A stretch of DNA of 64,000 bases. It comes from Chelonobacter sp050613185. Lineage in GTDB: Bacteria; Pseudomonadota; Gammaproteobacteria; Enterobacterales; Pasteurellaceae. The notes beneath the pieces were generated by a model. That model searched no databases. It was not told the origin of the DNA and saw nothing but the letters and a program-made list of their open reading frames with translations. Positions 33,859 through 42,766 of the stretch are shown here, in pieces (position 1 is the first letter of the stretch; each line of letters opens with the position of its first letter). The DNA is taken from assembly GCF_050613185.1 (NCBI RefSeq), contig NZ_CP192511.1:124001-188000 (forward strand), written 5' to 3'. The position numbers and the translations under genes were made by a program.

Positions 33859-35622
33859 TTATTCTGCCAAACGATTCACAAAACGGTAAAACAGCCCCTG
33901 TGGATCAGCCGCCAATTCGGCATAGCTGCCTTGTTGTTGCAATTCGCCGTTGTCCATTACACAAATGCGGTCAAACTGCTCAAGTGCGGTCAAACGGTGG
34001 GTGACCATAATCAGGGTTTTGTCCCGGCAATGCCGTAACAGCAGTTGCAACACTTGCCGCTCGGTTTCGCGATCCAAGCCTTCGGTCGGTTCATCGAGTA
34101 AGATAACCGCACTTTCGCTCAATAAAATCCGTGCAATGCCTAACCGCCGCTGCTCACCGCCGGATAACGGACGGCCGCCGTCGCCCAACCAAAGATCCAA
34201 ACTTTCCGCCTGTTCGGTCAATTGACTTAAACCGACTTGTTGCAGCACCGTGATCATTTGCTGATCGCTTGCCTGTTCGTTTGCCAACAATAGGTTATCA
34301 CGCAGGGTGGCGCTAAACACATACACTCGTTGGCTGAGAAAAGCGATTTGTCGGCGCAAAAAGGCTTCGCTGTAATCCGTCAGATTATAACCGCCTAAGC
34401 ACACTGCACCTTGTTGCGGATCATAATTTCGCAGAATCAGTTGTAACAAACTGGATTTGCCGCTGCCGGTTTTGCCAAGCAAGGCGACTTTTTCCCCTTG
34501 CGCCACTTGCCAGTTCAGATCACGCAAGACCGCACTTTGCGTTTCCAATGAAGCACTTGGATAAGTAAAACGGATATTTTGCAGACTTAACAATGGGTTG
34601 CTTAGTAACGACCGGCTTAAATCCGAATGCGCGCGCTCGCCGTGAAATGCCACCAAGGGTTGCTGTTCGATAATCTCATTGACCCGTTCGGCAGAGCTGA
34701 TCACCTGCCCCAAACGCAAAAACGCCGCACCCAACGGCATTAAAATTTCAAAAGCCGCCAAGGCGGAAAAGGTGAACAGCGCAATATTGGCAAGGCGCAG
34801 ATAATGGCTGTCGCCAAAATCCGTCGCGCCGGCAAGCCATAACATCAATAATAAAATCGAGCCGTTGCCGAACAGCAACACCGCCGCCGACAAACCGCTA
34901 AGATTGGCTTCTTTGGCTTGCAATCGCTGCCATTGTTGCTCGCTGTGTTGCAGTTTTTGCCGTTGCGGTTGCGCCACGTTAAACAGCAGCAATTCCGCTT
35001 GATTTTGCAACCAGTCGATAAAACGCACCCGATACGCGGCACGTTCCGCCGTCAGCGGTTCGCCGAATTTTTTGCCTAAACGGTAAAACACCGCCGGAAT
35101 TAAGATCATCAAGCCGAACAGGGTTAAAGCCAAAATCAAAGCCAAAGTGCGGTCAATCAGGCTTAAACCTAAGAACAAAAATAAAATCACCATGCCGGCG
35201 CTGATAAACGGCGCAAGCAGGCGCAAATACAGGCTGTCGAGAGTATCGACATCGGCAACCAAGCGGTTCAATAAATCGCTGTTGCGGTAACGCGCCAACA
35301 CCGCCGGAGAAAGCGGAATCAACTTTTGGAACACCGTCATGCGCAAGCGCGCAACCACGCGGAAAGTGGCGTCATGGGTGACAATCCGCTCAAAATAACG
35401 CAACGCCGTGCGCCCGATCGCCAAGCCGCGCACCCCTGCCGACGGGTAGAAAAAGTTAAATAATATATTCGCTCCGGCAAGGGATGCCGCCGCCAAGAAC
35501 CAACCGGATAAGGTGAGCAAGCCCACACTTGCCGCCAAGCCGCACATCATCAGCACTACGCCGAACACTAAGCGCAACGCATTATGTTTAAACATGGCTA
35601 AAAAAGGCAAAATCGCACGCAT
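33859..35622 (-). CDS. cydC: Thiol/heme ABC exporter subunit CydC
   Basis: 587-residue half-transporter: six membrane segments, then an ABC domain with Walker A LLGKTGSGKSSLLQ, signature LSGGEQRRLGIARI and Walker B VILLDEPTEGLD. CydDC is needed for cytochrome bd assembly and periplasmic redox balance. The start MRAILPFLAMF follows GGAGAG, 10 bp after cydD; an in-frame extension upstream overlaps cydD and is unlikely. TRALRYFERIVTHD is the CydC-specific stretch. Confidence 0.93.
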   Translation of the reverse strand: MRAILPFLAMFKHNALRLVFGVVLMMCGLAASVGLLTLSGWFLAAASLAGANILFNFFYPSAGVRGLAIGRTALRYFERIVTHDATFRVVARLRMTVFQKLIPLSPAVLARYRNSDLLNRLVADVDTLDSLYLRLLAPFISAGMVILFLFLGLSLIDRTLALILALTLFGLMILIPAVFYRLGKKFGEPLTAERAAYRVRFIDWLQNQAELLLFNVAQPQRQKLQHSEQQWQRLQAKEANLSGLSAAVLLFGNGSILLLMLWLAGATDFGDSHYLRLANIALFTFSALAAFEILMPLGAAFLRLGQVISSAERVNEIIEQQPLVAFHGERAHSDLSRSLLSNPLLSLQNIRFTYPSASLETQSAVLRDLNWQVAQGEKVALLGKTGSGKSSLLQLILRNYDPQQGAVCLGGYNLTDYSEAFLRRQIAFLSQRVYVFSATLRDNLLLANEQASDQQMITVLQQVGLSQLTEQAESLDLWLGDGGRPLSGGEQRRLGIARILLSESAVILLDEPTEGLDRETERQVLQLLLRHCRDKTLIMVTHRLTALEQFDRICVMDNGELQQQGSYAELAADPQGLFYRFVNRLAE

Positions 35623-35632
35623 AATCTCTCCG

Positions 35633-37396
35633 TCACTCAATCGTGTGCCGGCGTTCCGCCAATAAATCAGCAAAATAACCCGGCTGTCGGCGCAGTTCGT
35701 TAAAACCGCCCTGTTGTAAAATCTCACCCTGTCGCATTACCCAAATTTGATCGCACTGTTGCAGATCTTCAATGCGGTGAGTCACCATTAACGTGGTTTG
35801 GCGTCGGCTCAAGGTTTGCAAGGTTGCCAAGACCGCACTTTCCGAATGGGCGTCAAGGCTGGCGGTCGGTTCGTCCAACAGCAACAAACCGGCACTACGC
35901 AACAACGCCCTGGCAATTGCCAAACGCTGCGCCTGCCCGCCGGAAATACCGGCACTGCCCTCTTGAATTTGATAATCCAAGCCCAGTTTATCGGTAAATT
36001 CGCTGGCATACGCCGCTTGTAACGCCTGTTGTAATTCGGTTTCCGTTGCATTCGGGTTGCCGAGCAACACGTTTTCACGAATTGATGTCGCTAATAATAG
36101 CGGATTTTGCCCGACCCACGCGATTTTTTGTCGCCATTGGTGAAGATCCAAATCACGAATTTCAACGCCGTTGACCTGTAAACTGCCGCGATACGGCAAA
36201 AAGCCGAGCAGCACATTGAGCAGTGAACTTTTGCCTGCGCCGCTCTGCCCGACCAACGCCACATTTTGCCCTGCCGCTAAGTTGAAATTGAGTTTTTGGC
36301 TTAACGGCTGCCCTTGCGGACTGAGAATTTCCAAATCCCGCGCCTGCAATGAAAGCGGATTTTCAACCGTCTGCACCGCACTTTCGCTTTGACTGTACAA
36401 AAAATCTTGTCGTAAGAAAGCTTCAATCGCATCGGCGGCGGCAATGGCGGCGGCACGATCGTGGTAATATGTGCCGAGATCGCGCAACGGCTGGTAAAAT
36501 TCAGGCGCAAGAATCAAGCTGAAAAAACCGACGAATAAGGCGAGAGTTACGCCGTCGTAACCGAAACTGAGCTGCCCCAGATAGCTGAAACCGAAATAAA
36601 CCGCCATCAGCGCAATCGAAATAGAGGTGAAAAACTCCAACACCGAAGAGGACAAAAACGCAATTTTCAACACGTCCATCGTGCTTTCGCGGAATTCGTC
36701 TGCCGCCTCGCCCATACTCTGTTGTTGCTGTGCGCTGCGCCCGAATAAACGCAGGGTATCCAAACCGCGCAAGCGATCCAAAAATTGTCCGCTCAGCCGC
36801 CCTAACACCGTGATATTGCGCTGGCTGGTTTCCGCCGCTTTCAACCCGACCAATGCCATAAAAATCGGAATCAACGGTGCGGTCAACAGCAGGATTAATC
36901 CGGCAACCCAGTTGATCGGAAAGACCGCGATTAAGATAATCAACGGTACCAGCAGCGACAAAAATTGTTGGCTGAGATAACGGGCGTAGAAATTATGCAG
37001 ATTTTCCACTTGTTCCAACACGATCGTCGCCCACGTGCCTGCGGGGTGGATTTTCATCGCCACCGGTCCGATAGCCGCCAGCTTATCCAGCACCTGCTTG
37101 CGCACCGCTTGACGCAACCGCTGTCCGCTGTAAAAACCCAGTTTTTCGCGCAGATATAACATTAGCGCACGCACGGCAAAAATCGCCGACAGCGTCGCAA
37201 AGTGGGGTATAAACTGCTCGCGCGCCAGTTGTTGCATAATAAAACCGTCTAAAATCAACGCCAGCAGCCAAGTCTGCCCGACCAATAACACCGCACTCAG
37301 ACAACCGAGCAGCACATTGAGGTAAAGCGGACGTTTGATGATGTTTTGTTGCTGGCGCAACCATTTGGCAACCGTTTTTTGACGGGTTTTATTCAT
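35633..37396 (-). CDS. cydD: Thiol/heme ABC exporter subunit CydD
   Basis: 587 residues, the partner half-transporter of CydC. N-terminal membrane region (VLLGCLSAVLLVGQTWLLAL), then an ABC domain with Walker A LVGQSGAGKSSLLN, signature ISGGQAQRLAIARAL and LLLLDEPTASLD. The order cydD-cydC with a 10-bp gap is typical. tyrR follows downstream. Confidence 0.93.
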   Translation of the reverse strand: MNKTRQKTVAKWLRQQQNIIKRPLYLNVLLGCLSAVLLVGQTWLLALILDGFIMQQLAREQFIPHFATLSAIFAVRALMLYLREKLGFYSGQRLRQAVRKQVLDKLAAIGPVAMKIHPAGTWATIVLEQVENLHNFYARYLSQQFLSLLVPLIILIAVFPINWVAGLILLLTAPLIPIFMALVGLKAAETSQRNITVLGRLSGQFLDRLRGLDTLRLFGRSAQQQQSMGEAADEFRESTMDVLKIAFLSSSVLEFFTSISIALMAVYFGFSYLGQLSFGYDGVTLALFVGFFSLILAPEFYQPLRDLGTYYHDRAAAIAAADAIEAFLRQDFLYSQSESAVQTVENPLSLQARDLEILSPQGQPLSQKLNFNLAAGQNVALVGQSGAGKSSLLNVLLGFLPYRGSLQVNGVEIRDLDLHQWRQKIAWVGQNPLLLATSIRENVLLGNPNATETELQQALQAAYASEFTDKLGLDYQIQEGSAGISGGQAQRLAIARALLRSAGLLLLDEPTASLDAHSESAVLATLQTLSRRQTTLMVTHRIEDLQQCDQIWVMRQGEILQQGGFNELRRQPGYFADLLAERRHTIE

Positions 37397-37433
37397 GGGT
37401 GATCCTAGTTTTTAATCAATGGCTTGATAATGT

Positions 37434-37580
37434 CATCTTCGCTTCCTCCGCATGCGGAGGGAGTACCATTTTTCGCGAGAAAAATGGGGAGGGAGGGGAA
37501 AATAGAAGAATAAATATTGATAAATTTGCCTCCCTCCGTCCTACGGACACCTCCCTCCGCAAGCGGAGAGAGGGAAGATG
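37434..37580. repeat. Multi-hairpin intergenic element between cydD and trxB
   Basis: An imperfect terminal inverted repeat: CATCTTCGCTTCCTCCGC at 37434-37451 and GCGGAGAGAGGGAAGATG at 37563-37580, 14 of 18 matching. Inside are CCTCCGC AT GCGGAGG, a perfect CCATTTTTC GCGA GAAAAATGG hairpin, GTCC TAC GGAC, and CTCCCTCCGC AA GCGGAG. CTCCCTCCGC recurs at 39575. It looks like a MITE-type or REP-like repeat. Confidence 0.65.
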
Positions 37581-37594
37581 AGAATCAAATACGG

Positions 37595-38548
37595 TTAATT
37601 TTGCTGTGCGTCCAAAAACCGTTCCGCATCTAACGCCGCCATACAGCCTGTTCCGGCGGAGGTGATCGCTTGGCGGTAGTTGTGATCCATCACATCACCG
37701 GCAGCAAATACGCCTTCGACCGATGTGGCGGTGGCATTGCCCTCCAAACCGGATTTGACCACGATATAGCCGTTGTTCAAAGCCAGTTGCCCCTCGAAAA
37801 GTGCGGTATTCGGCGAGTGTCCGATGGCGACGAACACGCCGTCCAGTTTCAGCTCTTCGGTTTGCGCCGATTGGGTATCTTGCAAGCGCACGCCGGTAAC
37901 ACCCATCTCATCGCCCAACACCTCCTGCAAAGTGCGGTTGGTGTGCAATATGATTTTGCCCTCTTCCACCCGTTTCATCAGGCGATCCAACAGGATTTTT
38001 TCGCTGCGGAACTGCTCACGGCGGTGGACTAAATGCACTTCGGAAGCCACGTTGGCTAAATATAACGCTTCTTCGACCGCGGTATTGCCGCCGCCGATCA
38101 CCGCAACCGGTTTGTTGCGGTAGAAAAAGCCGTCGCAAGTGGCGCAAGCGGAAACTCCGCGTCCTTTGTAGCTTTCTTCACTGTCTAAACCGAGATATTT
38201 TGCCGACGCGCCGGTGGCGATAATCAAGGCATCACAAGTAAATTGCTGCACATCACCGTTCAGTTTAAACGGACGGCTGGTGAGATCGACGTTGTTGATG
38301 TGATCAAACACGATTTCGGTATTGAATTTTTCCGCGTGCTGCAACATCCGTTGCATTAATTCCGGTCCGGTGGTGTCGCCGTAGTCGCCCGGCCAGTTTT
38401 CAATTTCGGTAGTGGTAGTGAGCTGCCCGCCCTGCTGCATGCCGGTCACCAGCACCGGATTCAAATTGGCACGCGCGGCATACACCGCCGCAGTGTAGCC
38501 GGCAGGCCCCGAACCTAAAATCAATAAGTTGCAATGTTTAACGGTCAT
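37595..38548 (-). CDS. trxB: Thioredoxin reductase
   Basis: Reduces thioredoxin with NADPH through FAD. 317 residues. FAD-binding GSGPAGYTAAVYAARAN, redox-active CATC in GVSACATCDGFFY, NADPH-binding GGGNTAVEEALYL, and C-terminal GVFAAGDVMDHNYRQA. The start MTVKHCNLLILG is chosen from conservation; an upstream in-frame start adds 29 unconserved residues. It lies downstream of the CnoX-like gene on the same strand, a plausible redox/folding pairing. Confidence 0.96.
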   Translation of the reverse strand: MTVKHCNLLILGSGPAGYTAAVYAARANLNPVLVTGMQQGGQLTTTTEIENWPGDYGDTTGPELMQRMLQHAEKFNTEIVFDHINNVDLTSRPFKLNGDVQQFTCDALIIATGASAKYLGLDSEESYKGRGVSACATCDGFFYRNKPVAVIGGGNTAVEEALYLANVASEVHLVHRREQFRSEKILLDRLMKRVEEGKIILHTNRTLQEVLGDEMGVTGVRLQDTQSAQTEELKLDGVFVAIGHSPNTALFEGQLALNNGYIVVKSGLEGNATATSVEGVFAAGDVMDHNYRQAITSAGTGCMAALDAERFLDAQQN

Positions 38549-38591
38549 TCCATGTCTCCTAACATAATGTGTTCGGTGATTATAAGCGAAA

Positions 38592-39452
38592 TTAATACAA
38601 TAACGAATAAAGCTGACGGCGATATTGATTGGCAAGCGGATCGCTGCTGCCGATTGCCGATAAAATCGACAAATATTGCTGTTTCACTTCGCCATTGGCG
38701 GCATTTAAATCTTGTTTTAAAAAGCCGAGCAACAGCGACAACGCTTCTTCGTTGCGTGCGGCTTGGTGCAGTTGTAACGCCAGTTGCAAGGCAATTTCAG
38801 GACTCGGGTTACGGCTGAAATCCTGTTGCAATTGTTGAATTTCGGGGGTGTCCGCCGCTTGGATCAACAATTCAATCTGCGCCTGCAAGCCCTGCCAACG
38901 GCTGTCGCGATCCTGAATCGGGATCTGCTGCAAAATCTCGCTCGCCGCTTCGGTATTTTTCATCGCAATATAGGTTTCGGCGTACAACAGTGCAATATCG
39001 CTGTTTTTATGATCGGACAAATTCCACGCCTCTTTCAGTAAGGGCAAGGCTTGATCGTAAGCTTCCGCTTGCAGGAAATCCAACGCTTGGTTGAATTTAA
39101 TCTCTTCCTCTTTCGGCAGGATCACGCTCAAGCGCACCTTTAGCTCATCTTCGCTCAACACGCCCGGAAAGGCGTCAATCGGCGCGCCGTCTTTAAACAG
39201 ATAGGTGGTCGGCACGGCTTGAATTTGGAATTGGCGCGCAATCGCCTGTTGCTGTTCGCAATTCACTTTCACCAACACAAATGCGCCCTGTTGCTGATCG
39301 GCAATGCGTTGTAAAAGTGCGGTAAATTCTTCCGACTGTGGGTGTCCCGGCATATAAAAACTGAACACCAACGGGAATTGTTGGCTCAGTTGCAGCACGT
39401 CGTTGAAATTTTGTTCCGTCAGATCAAGAATATAATTTTTGTTATCAAGCAT
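38592..39452 (-). CDS. cnoX: Thioredoxin-fold co-chaperone, CnoX (YbbN)-like
   Basis: 286 residues: an N-terminal thioredoxin domain (about 1-110) and a C-terminal TPR-like helical region (FLQAEAYDQALPLLKEAW). At the place of the CxxC motif the sequence reads FYMPGHPQSEEF, with no cysteine, so it cannot act as a thioredoxin oxidoreductase. E. coli CnoX likewise lacks a full CxxC; it protects substrates from oxidation and passes them to GroEL or DnaK (family knowledge). It is next to trxB. Confidence 0.88.
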   Translation of the reverse strand: MLDNKNYILDLTEQNFNDVLQLSQQFPLVFSFYMPGHPQSEEFTALLQRIADQQQGAFVLVKVNCEQQQAIARQFQIQAVPTTYLFKDGAPIDAFPGVLSEDELKVRLSVILPKEEEIKFNQALDFLQAEAYDQALPLLKEAWNLSDHKNSDIALLYAETYIAMKNTEAASEILQQIPIQDRDSRWQGLQAQIELLIQAADTPEIQQLQQDFSRNPSPEIALQLALQLHQAARNEEALSLLLGFLKQDLNAANGEVKQQYLSILSAIGSSDPLANQYRRQLYSLLY

Positions 39453-39574
39453 TATCAGCCCCTTATACGATGGTTTCGGCTATTCTAGCAAATTTTGAGA
39501 TGAAAAATAGAGATAGGCTAATAGATGGGGGCGGATTGGAAGATTTAAACCCTGACATGAACGTCAGCGATGAT

Positions 39575-39596
39575 CTCCCTCCGCACGGGGAGGGAG
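39575..39596. repeat. Short CTCCCTCC / GGAGGGAG palindrome
   Basis: CTCCCTCC and GGAGGGAG arms around a 6-nt loop, next to a small CTGAC ATGAAC GTCAG hairpin (39552-39567) and a GGGGGCGGAT stretch near 39527. It shares words with the element at 37434-37580 and the repeats at 1602 and 12995. It lies downstream of cytochrome b562 and could aid termination. Confidence 0.5.
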
Positions 39597-39636
39597 AAAA
39601 GGAATTTATCCGTAAAATAACCTAGTAAACACGAGG

Positions 39637-40041
39637 CTACTTGTATTTCTTATGAAACTCATCACGTAACTCGAGCAATTTTTCAGCGTGTTTTTTGGCT
39701 TGTGCCAAGTCGCCTTGTTCAGCAAGTTTTACGCTTTCGGCGGAAACATCAGCCAGCTGTTGCAAGCCGGATTGATAATCCAGCACTGCCGGGCTGTCTT
39801 TGGCTTGATCGTGCAGCTTATAAGGCAAAAATTGCTTTGCCGCTTCCGCCGCTTGGCTTAGTTTTTGTAACGATTGTACAAATTCCTGTGCGTTATCGGT
39901 TTTCATTGCCGCCGTTGCACTGCCGGCAATGGTACGCATTTCATCTTTCAGTGCCGCTGAAGCAACGTTGCTACTTAAGGCGGCGACGGCTAACACGGCA
40001 CCAAATACCACACTTTTCCAAGATTGAGTCATTTTCATCAT
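39637..40041 (-). CDS. cybC: Soluble cytochrome b562
   Basis: 134 residues with a signal peptide (MTQSWKSVVFGAVLAVAALSSNVASA). The mature protein is a four-helix bundle; the two heme ligands of the family are present, Met in ALKDEMRTIAG near the mature N-terminus and His in DEFHKKYK at the C-terminus. Periplasmic electron carrier of unknown partner. ATG codons at 40041 and 40038 both follow GTGGGA; an upstream GTG is less likely. Confidence 0.85.
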   Translation of the reverse strand: MMKMTQSWKSVVFGAVLAVAALSSNVASAALKDEMRTIAGSATAAMKTDNAQEFVQSLQKLSQAAEAAKQFLPYKLHDQAKDSPAVLDYQSGLQQLADVSAESVKLAEQGDLAQAKKHAEKLLELRDEFHKKYK

Positions 40042-40088
40042 ATTTCCCACTAATTAAAGTAAAATTAAACTAAAAAGTAAACAAGCGG

Positions 40089-41423
40089 TTATACGTTTTT
40101 CACCGTTTCCGCAATTCGTTCTGCCGAGCGTTGAGCAAGCTCTCCGTCAGCGCATTCTACCATAACACGGATTAACGGTTCTGTGCCCGACTTTCTTAAT
40201 AAAATTCTACCGTTTCCGTCTAATTCTTTTTCCACTTCCGCCGCCACCGCTTTCACGCTGTCGTGTTCCAAGGGGTTTGCACCGCCGCTAAAGCGTACGT
40301 TAATCAACACTTGCGGGAACAGTTTGACCGCACTTGCCAATTCATTCAGCGACATTTTTTGTTGTACCATCGCCGCCAGCACTTCCAAAGAGGCGATAAT
40401 GCCGTCGCCGGTGCTGTTTTTATCTAAAATGATGATATGTCCCGAATTTTCGCCGCCAAATTTCCAATTGTGCGCTTCCATTTGTTCCAACACATAACGG
40501 TCGCCGACATTGGCGCGCACAAACGGGATTGAAAGCTGTTTCAACGCCACTTCCAACGCCATATTGCTCATTAATGTGCCGACTACGCCGCCGGACAATT
40601 TTCCGGCGCGCAACGCTTCGCGTGCGATGATAAACAGGATTTGATCGCCATCAACGACGTTACCTTTGTGATCGACCATCATCAGGCGGTCGCCGTCGCC
40701 GTCGTAAGCCAAGCCGACATCGGCTTTGGCTTGCAACACGATTTCACGCAAGGCATGAATATCGGTCGCACCGCACTTTTCATTGATATTTAAGCCGTTT
40801 GGTTTGGTACCGATTTCAATCACTTCCGCGCCCAGTTCACGCAACACATTTGGCGCGATATGGTAAGTCGCGCCGTTGGCGCAATCGACCACGATTTTGT
40901 AATTTTCCAAGCTAAGGTGTGCCGGAAAGGTGCTTTTGCAAAATTCGATATAACGTCCGGCGGCATCGGTGATACGACTGGCGCGCCCTAATTCCGCCGA
41001 TTCGACGCAATCCATCGGTTGATCGAGCATGGCTTCAATCGCCGCTTCCACTTCGTCCGGCAATTTGGTACCTTTGCTGGAAAAGAATTTAATGCCGTTG
41101 TCCCAATACGGATTATGCGAGGCGGAAATCACGATCCCGGCCTCGGCACGGAAAGTGCGGGTTAAATATGCCACCGCCGGGGTCGGCATAGGGCCGATAA
41201 ATGCCGCCGACAAACCGGCGGCGGTCAGACCGGCTTCGAGTGCCGATTCCAGCATATAGCCGGAAATGCGCGTGTCTTTGCCGATCAGCACTTTACGGCT
41301 GCCTTGGGTTGCCAAGACTTTGCCTGCCGCCCAGCCTAATTTCAGCGCGAAATCGGGGGTGATCGGGTATGTGCCCACTTTGCCGCGCACGCCGTCGGTG
41401 CCGAAATATTTACGTTCTGCCAT
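40089..41423 (-). CDS. glmM: Phosphoglucosamine mutase
   Basis: Converts glucosamine-6-phosphate to glucosamine-1-phosphate for peptidoglycan and LPS precursors. 444 residues. Active-site phosphoserine loop GIVISASHNPYWDNGIKFF, metal loop AYDGDGDRLMMVD, sugar loop GGENSGHI and phosphate loop LLRKSGTEPLIRVMVE. The start MAERKYFGTDGVRG matches the family. It lies 20 bp downstream of folP, as in E. coli. Confidence 0.97.
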   Translation of the reverse strand: MAERKYFGTDGVRGKVGTYPITPDFALKLGWAAGKVLATQGSRKVLIGKDTRISGYMLESALEAGLTAAGLSAAFIGPMPTPAVAYLTRTFRAEAGIVISASHNPYWDNGIKFFSSKGTKLPDEVEAAIEAMLDQPMDCVESAELGRASRITDAAGRYIEFCKSTFPAHLSLENYKIVVDCANGATYHIAPNVLRELGAEVIEIGTKPNGLNINEKCGATDIHALREIVLQAKADVGLAYDGDGDRLMMVDHKGNVVDGDQILFIIAREALRAGKLSGGVVGTLMSNMALEVALKQLSIPFVRANVGDRYVLEQMEAHNWKFGGENSGHIIILDKNSTGDGIIASLEVLAAMVQQKMSLNELASAVKLFPQVLINVRFSGGANPLEHDSVKAVAAEVEKELDGNGRILLRKSGTEPLIRVMVECADGELAQRSAERIAETVKNV

Positions 41424-41443
41424 TGTTTTTTCCTCTATTGATT

Positions 41444-42271
41444 TTAGGCGTTTTGCATTGCCTGCCAAATCTTCAATGCGTCGGACATCGCCGCCACATC
41501 ATGTACTCTTAAAATCGTTGCGCCGTTAATCGCCGCCAGTAAGGTTGCGGCAACGCTGCCAACCATGCGCTGTTCCACCGCTTTATCCAACACCTGCCCG
41601 ATCATGCTTTTGCGCGACAGCCCGACGAGCACCGGATAACCGTACTGACAGAAAAGGTTCAGTTGTTGCAACAACTGATAATTATGCCGCACGTTTTTGC
41701 CGAAACCGAAACCCGGATCAAGGATCAGGTGCACCGGTTTAATCCCTGCGCTGATACACGCCTGCGCCCGTTGCAACAGGTAATCTAAGACTTCCTGCAC
41801 CACGTCCTGATAGTGCGGATTATGTTGCATGGTGCGCGGCTGTCCCTGCATATGCATGATACACACCGGCATATCCAGTTCCACTGCGGTTTGCAGCGCA
41901 TTTTCTTCCGTCAGTGCACGAATATCATTAATCAAATTCATGCCGACCTTTGCCGCCTCACGCATGACCTGCGCTTTTGAGGTATCAACCGAGATCCAGC
42001 AATCAAAGCGTTGCCGTACCGCGTCCACCAACGGTACGACACGGTTTAATTCTTCCTCTAACGAGACTTCCGCCGCCATCGGGCGGGTCGATTCGCCGCC
42101 GATGTCGATAATGGTTGCGCCGTCCGCCAACATTTGTTCGGCGTGAAATAACGCGTTGTCTAATTGATAAAATTTGCCGCTGTCGGAAAATGAATCGGGC
42201 GTAATATTCAAAATCCCCATAATTTGGGGCGTAGATAAATCCAAAGTGCAGTTTTGGTGTGTGATTTTCAT
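41444..42271 (-). CDS. folP: Dihydropteroate synthase
   Basis: Joins p-aminobenzoate to dihydropterin pyrophosphate; target of sulfonamides. 275 residues. IMGILNITPDSFSDSGKF, IIDIGGESTRP, LINDIRALTEEN and LILDPGFGFGKN are all family motifs with pterin and phosphate ligands intact. First gene of folP-glmM. It starts 1 bp after the VapD-like gene stop, so they may be co-transcribed. Confidence 0.97.
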   Translation of the reverse strand: MKITHQNCTLDLSTPQIMGILNITPDSFSDSGKFYQLDNALFHAEQMLADGATIIDIGGESTRPMAAEVSLEEELNRVVPLVDAVRQRFDCWISVDTSKAQVMREAAKVGMNLINDIRALTEENALQTAVELDMPVCIMHMQGQPRTMQHNPHYQDVVQEVLDYLLQRAQACISAGIKPVHLILDPGFGFGKNVRHNYQLLQQLNLFCQYGYPVLVGLSRKSMIGQVLDKAVEQRMVGSVAATLLAAINGATILRVHDVAAMSDALKIWQAMQNA

Positions 42272-42272
42272 A

Positions 42273-42698
42273 TTATTTTATATCTTCCAGTGCAAAAACT
42301 TCCTTGCTCAGAATGTCTTTAATTTTAGTTTCATCTAATCCGGCTTCAATCAAGCCTTGTTCGATAGAGGCTAAGCGTTTATTAAAACGTTGTTTAGCGT
42401 CATAAACTTGCTGCGCAATAAAATCCGCATTTAAATCACTTTCTAAACGGTAAAATTTAATATTTGATGTGCAATGATAAAACCAATCAAATTTAGCCGT
42501 GAGTTCTTGAATTGCAATTGTTCCGTGCGCTTCACTAACCCCCTCATTGCCTAAATAAACACTGCCTTGTATATTTTCAAAACCGTGTTTTAACAGCATG
42601 TTTTTAATGTCGTAATAGGCATTATTATAGTTATTGCCGTGATAATTATCTTTTAGGCAATTGGTATCCATATTAAACGTGATTAAATAACGGCTCAT
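42273..42698 (-). CDS. VapD-like protein (Cas2-fold ribonuclease family)
   Basis: 141 residues. The first ~95 resemble VapD: MSRYLITFNMDTN with a strand-1 acidic residue, NAYYDIKNMLLKHGFENIQGSVYLG, then FYHCTSNIKFYRLESD. VapD proteins share the Cas2 ferredoxin-like fold and act as toxins or regulatory ribonucleases. The extra ~45-residue helical, charged C-terminus is longer than H. influenzae VapD (91 residues). No VapX-type antitoxin gene is adjacent. It sits one base ahead of folP. Confidence 0.65.
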   Translation of the reverse strand: MSRYLITFNMDTNCLKDNYHGNNYNNAYYDIKNMLLKHGFENIQGSVYLGNEGVSEAHGTIAIQELTAKFDWFYHCTSNIKFYRLESDLNADFIAQQVYDAKQRFNKRLASIEQGLIEAGLDETKIKDILSKEVFALEDIK

Positions 42699-42766
42699 GT
42701 TCAGATCTTAAATTATCATAATATTGTTGTATATCGACGGAGGAAAATCATGATCAAATCGAGATC

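Noticed and set aside
38592..39452. Thioredoxin gene inactivated at its CxxC
   Set aside because: The TPR-like C-terminal half and overall length match the CnoX family, where a full CxxC is not expected.
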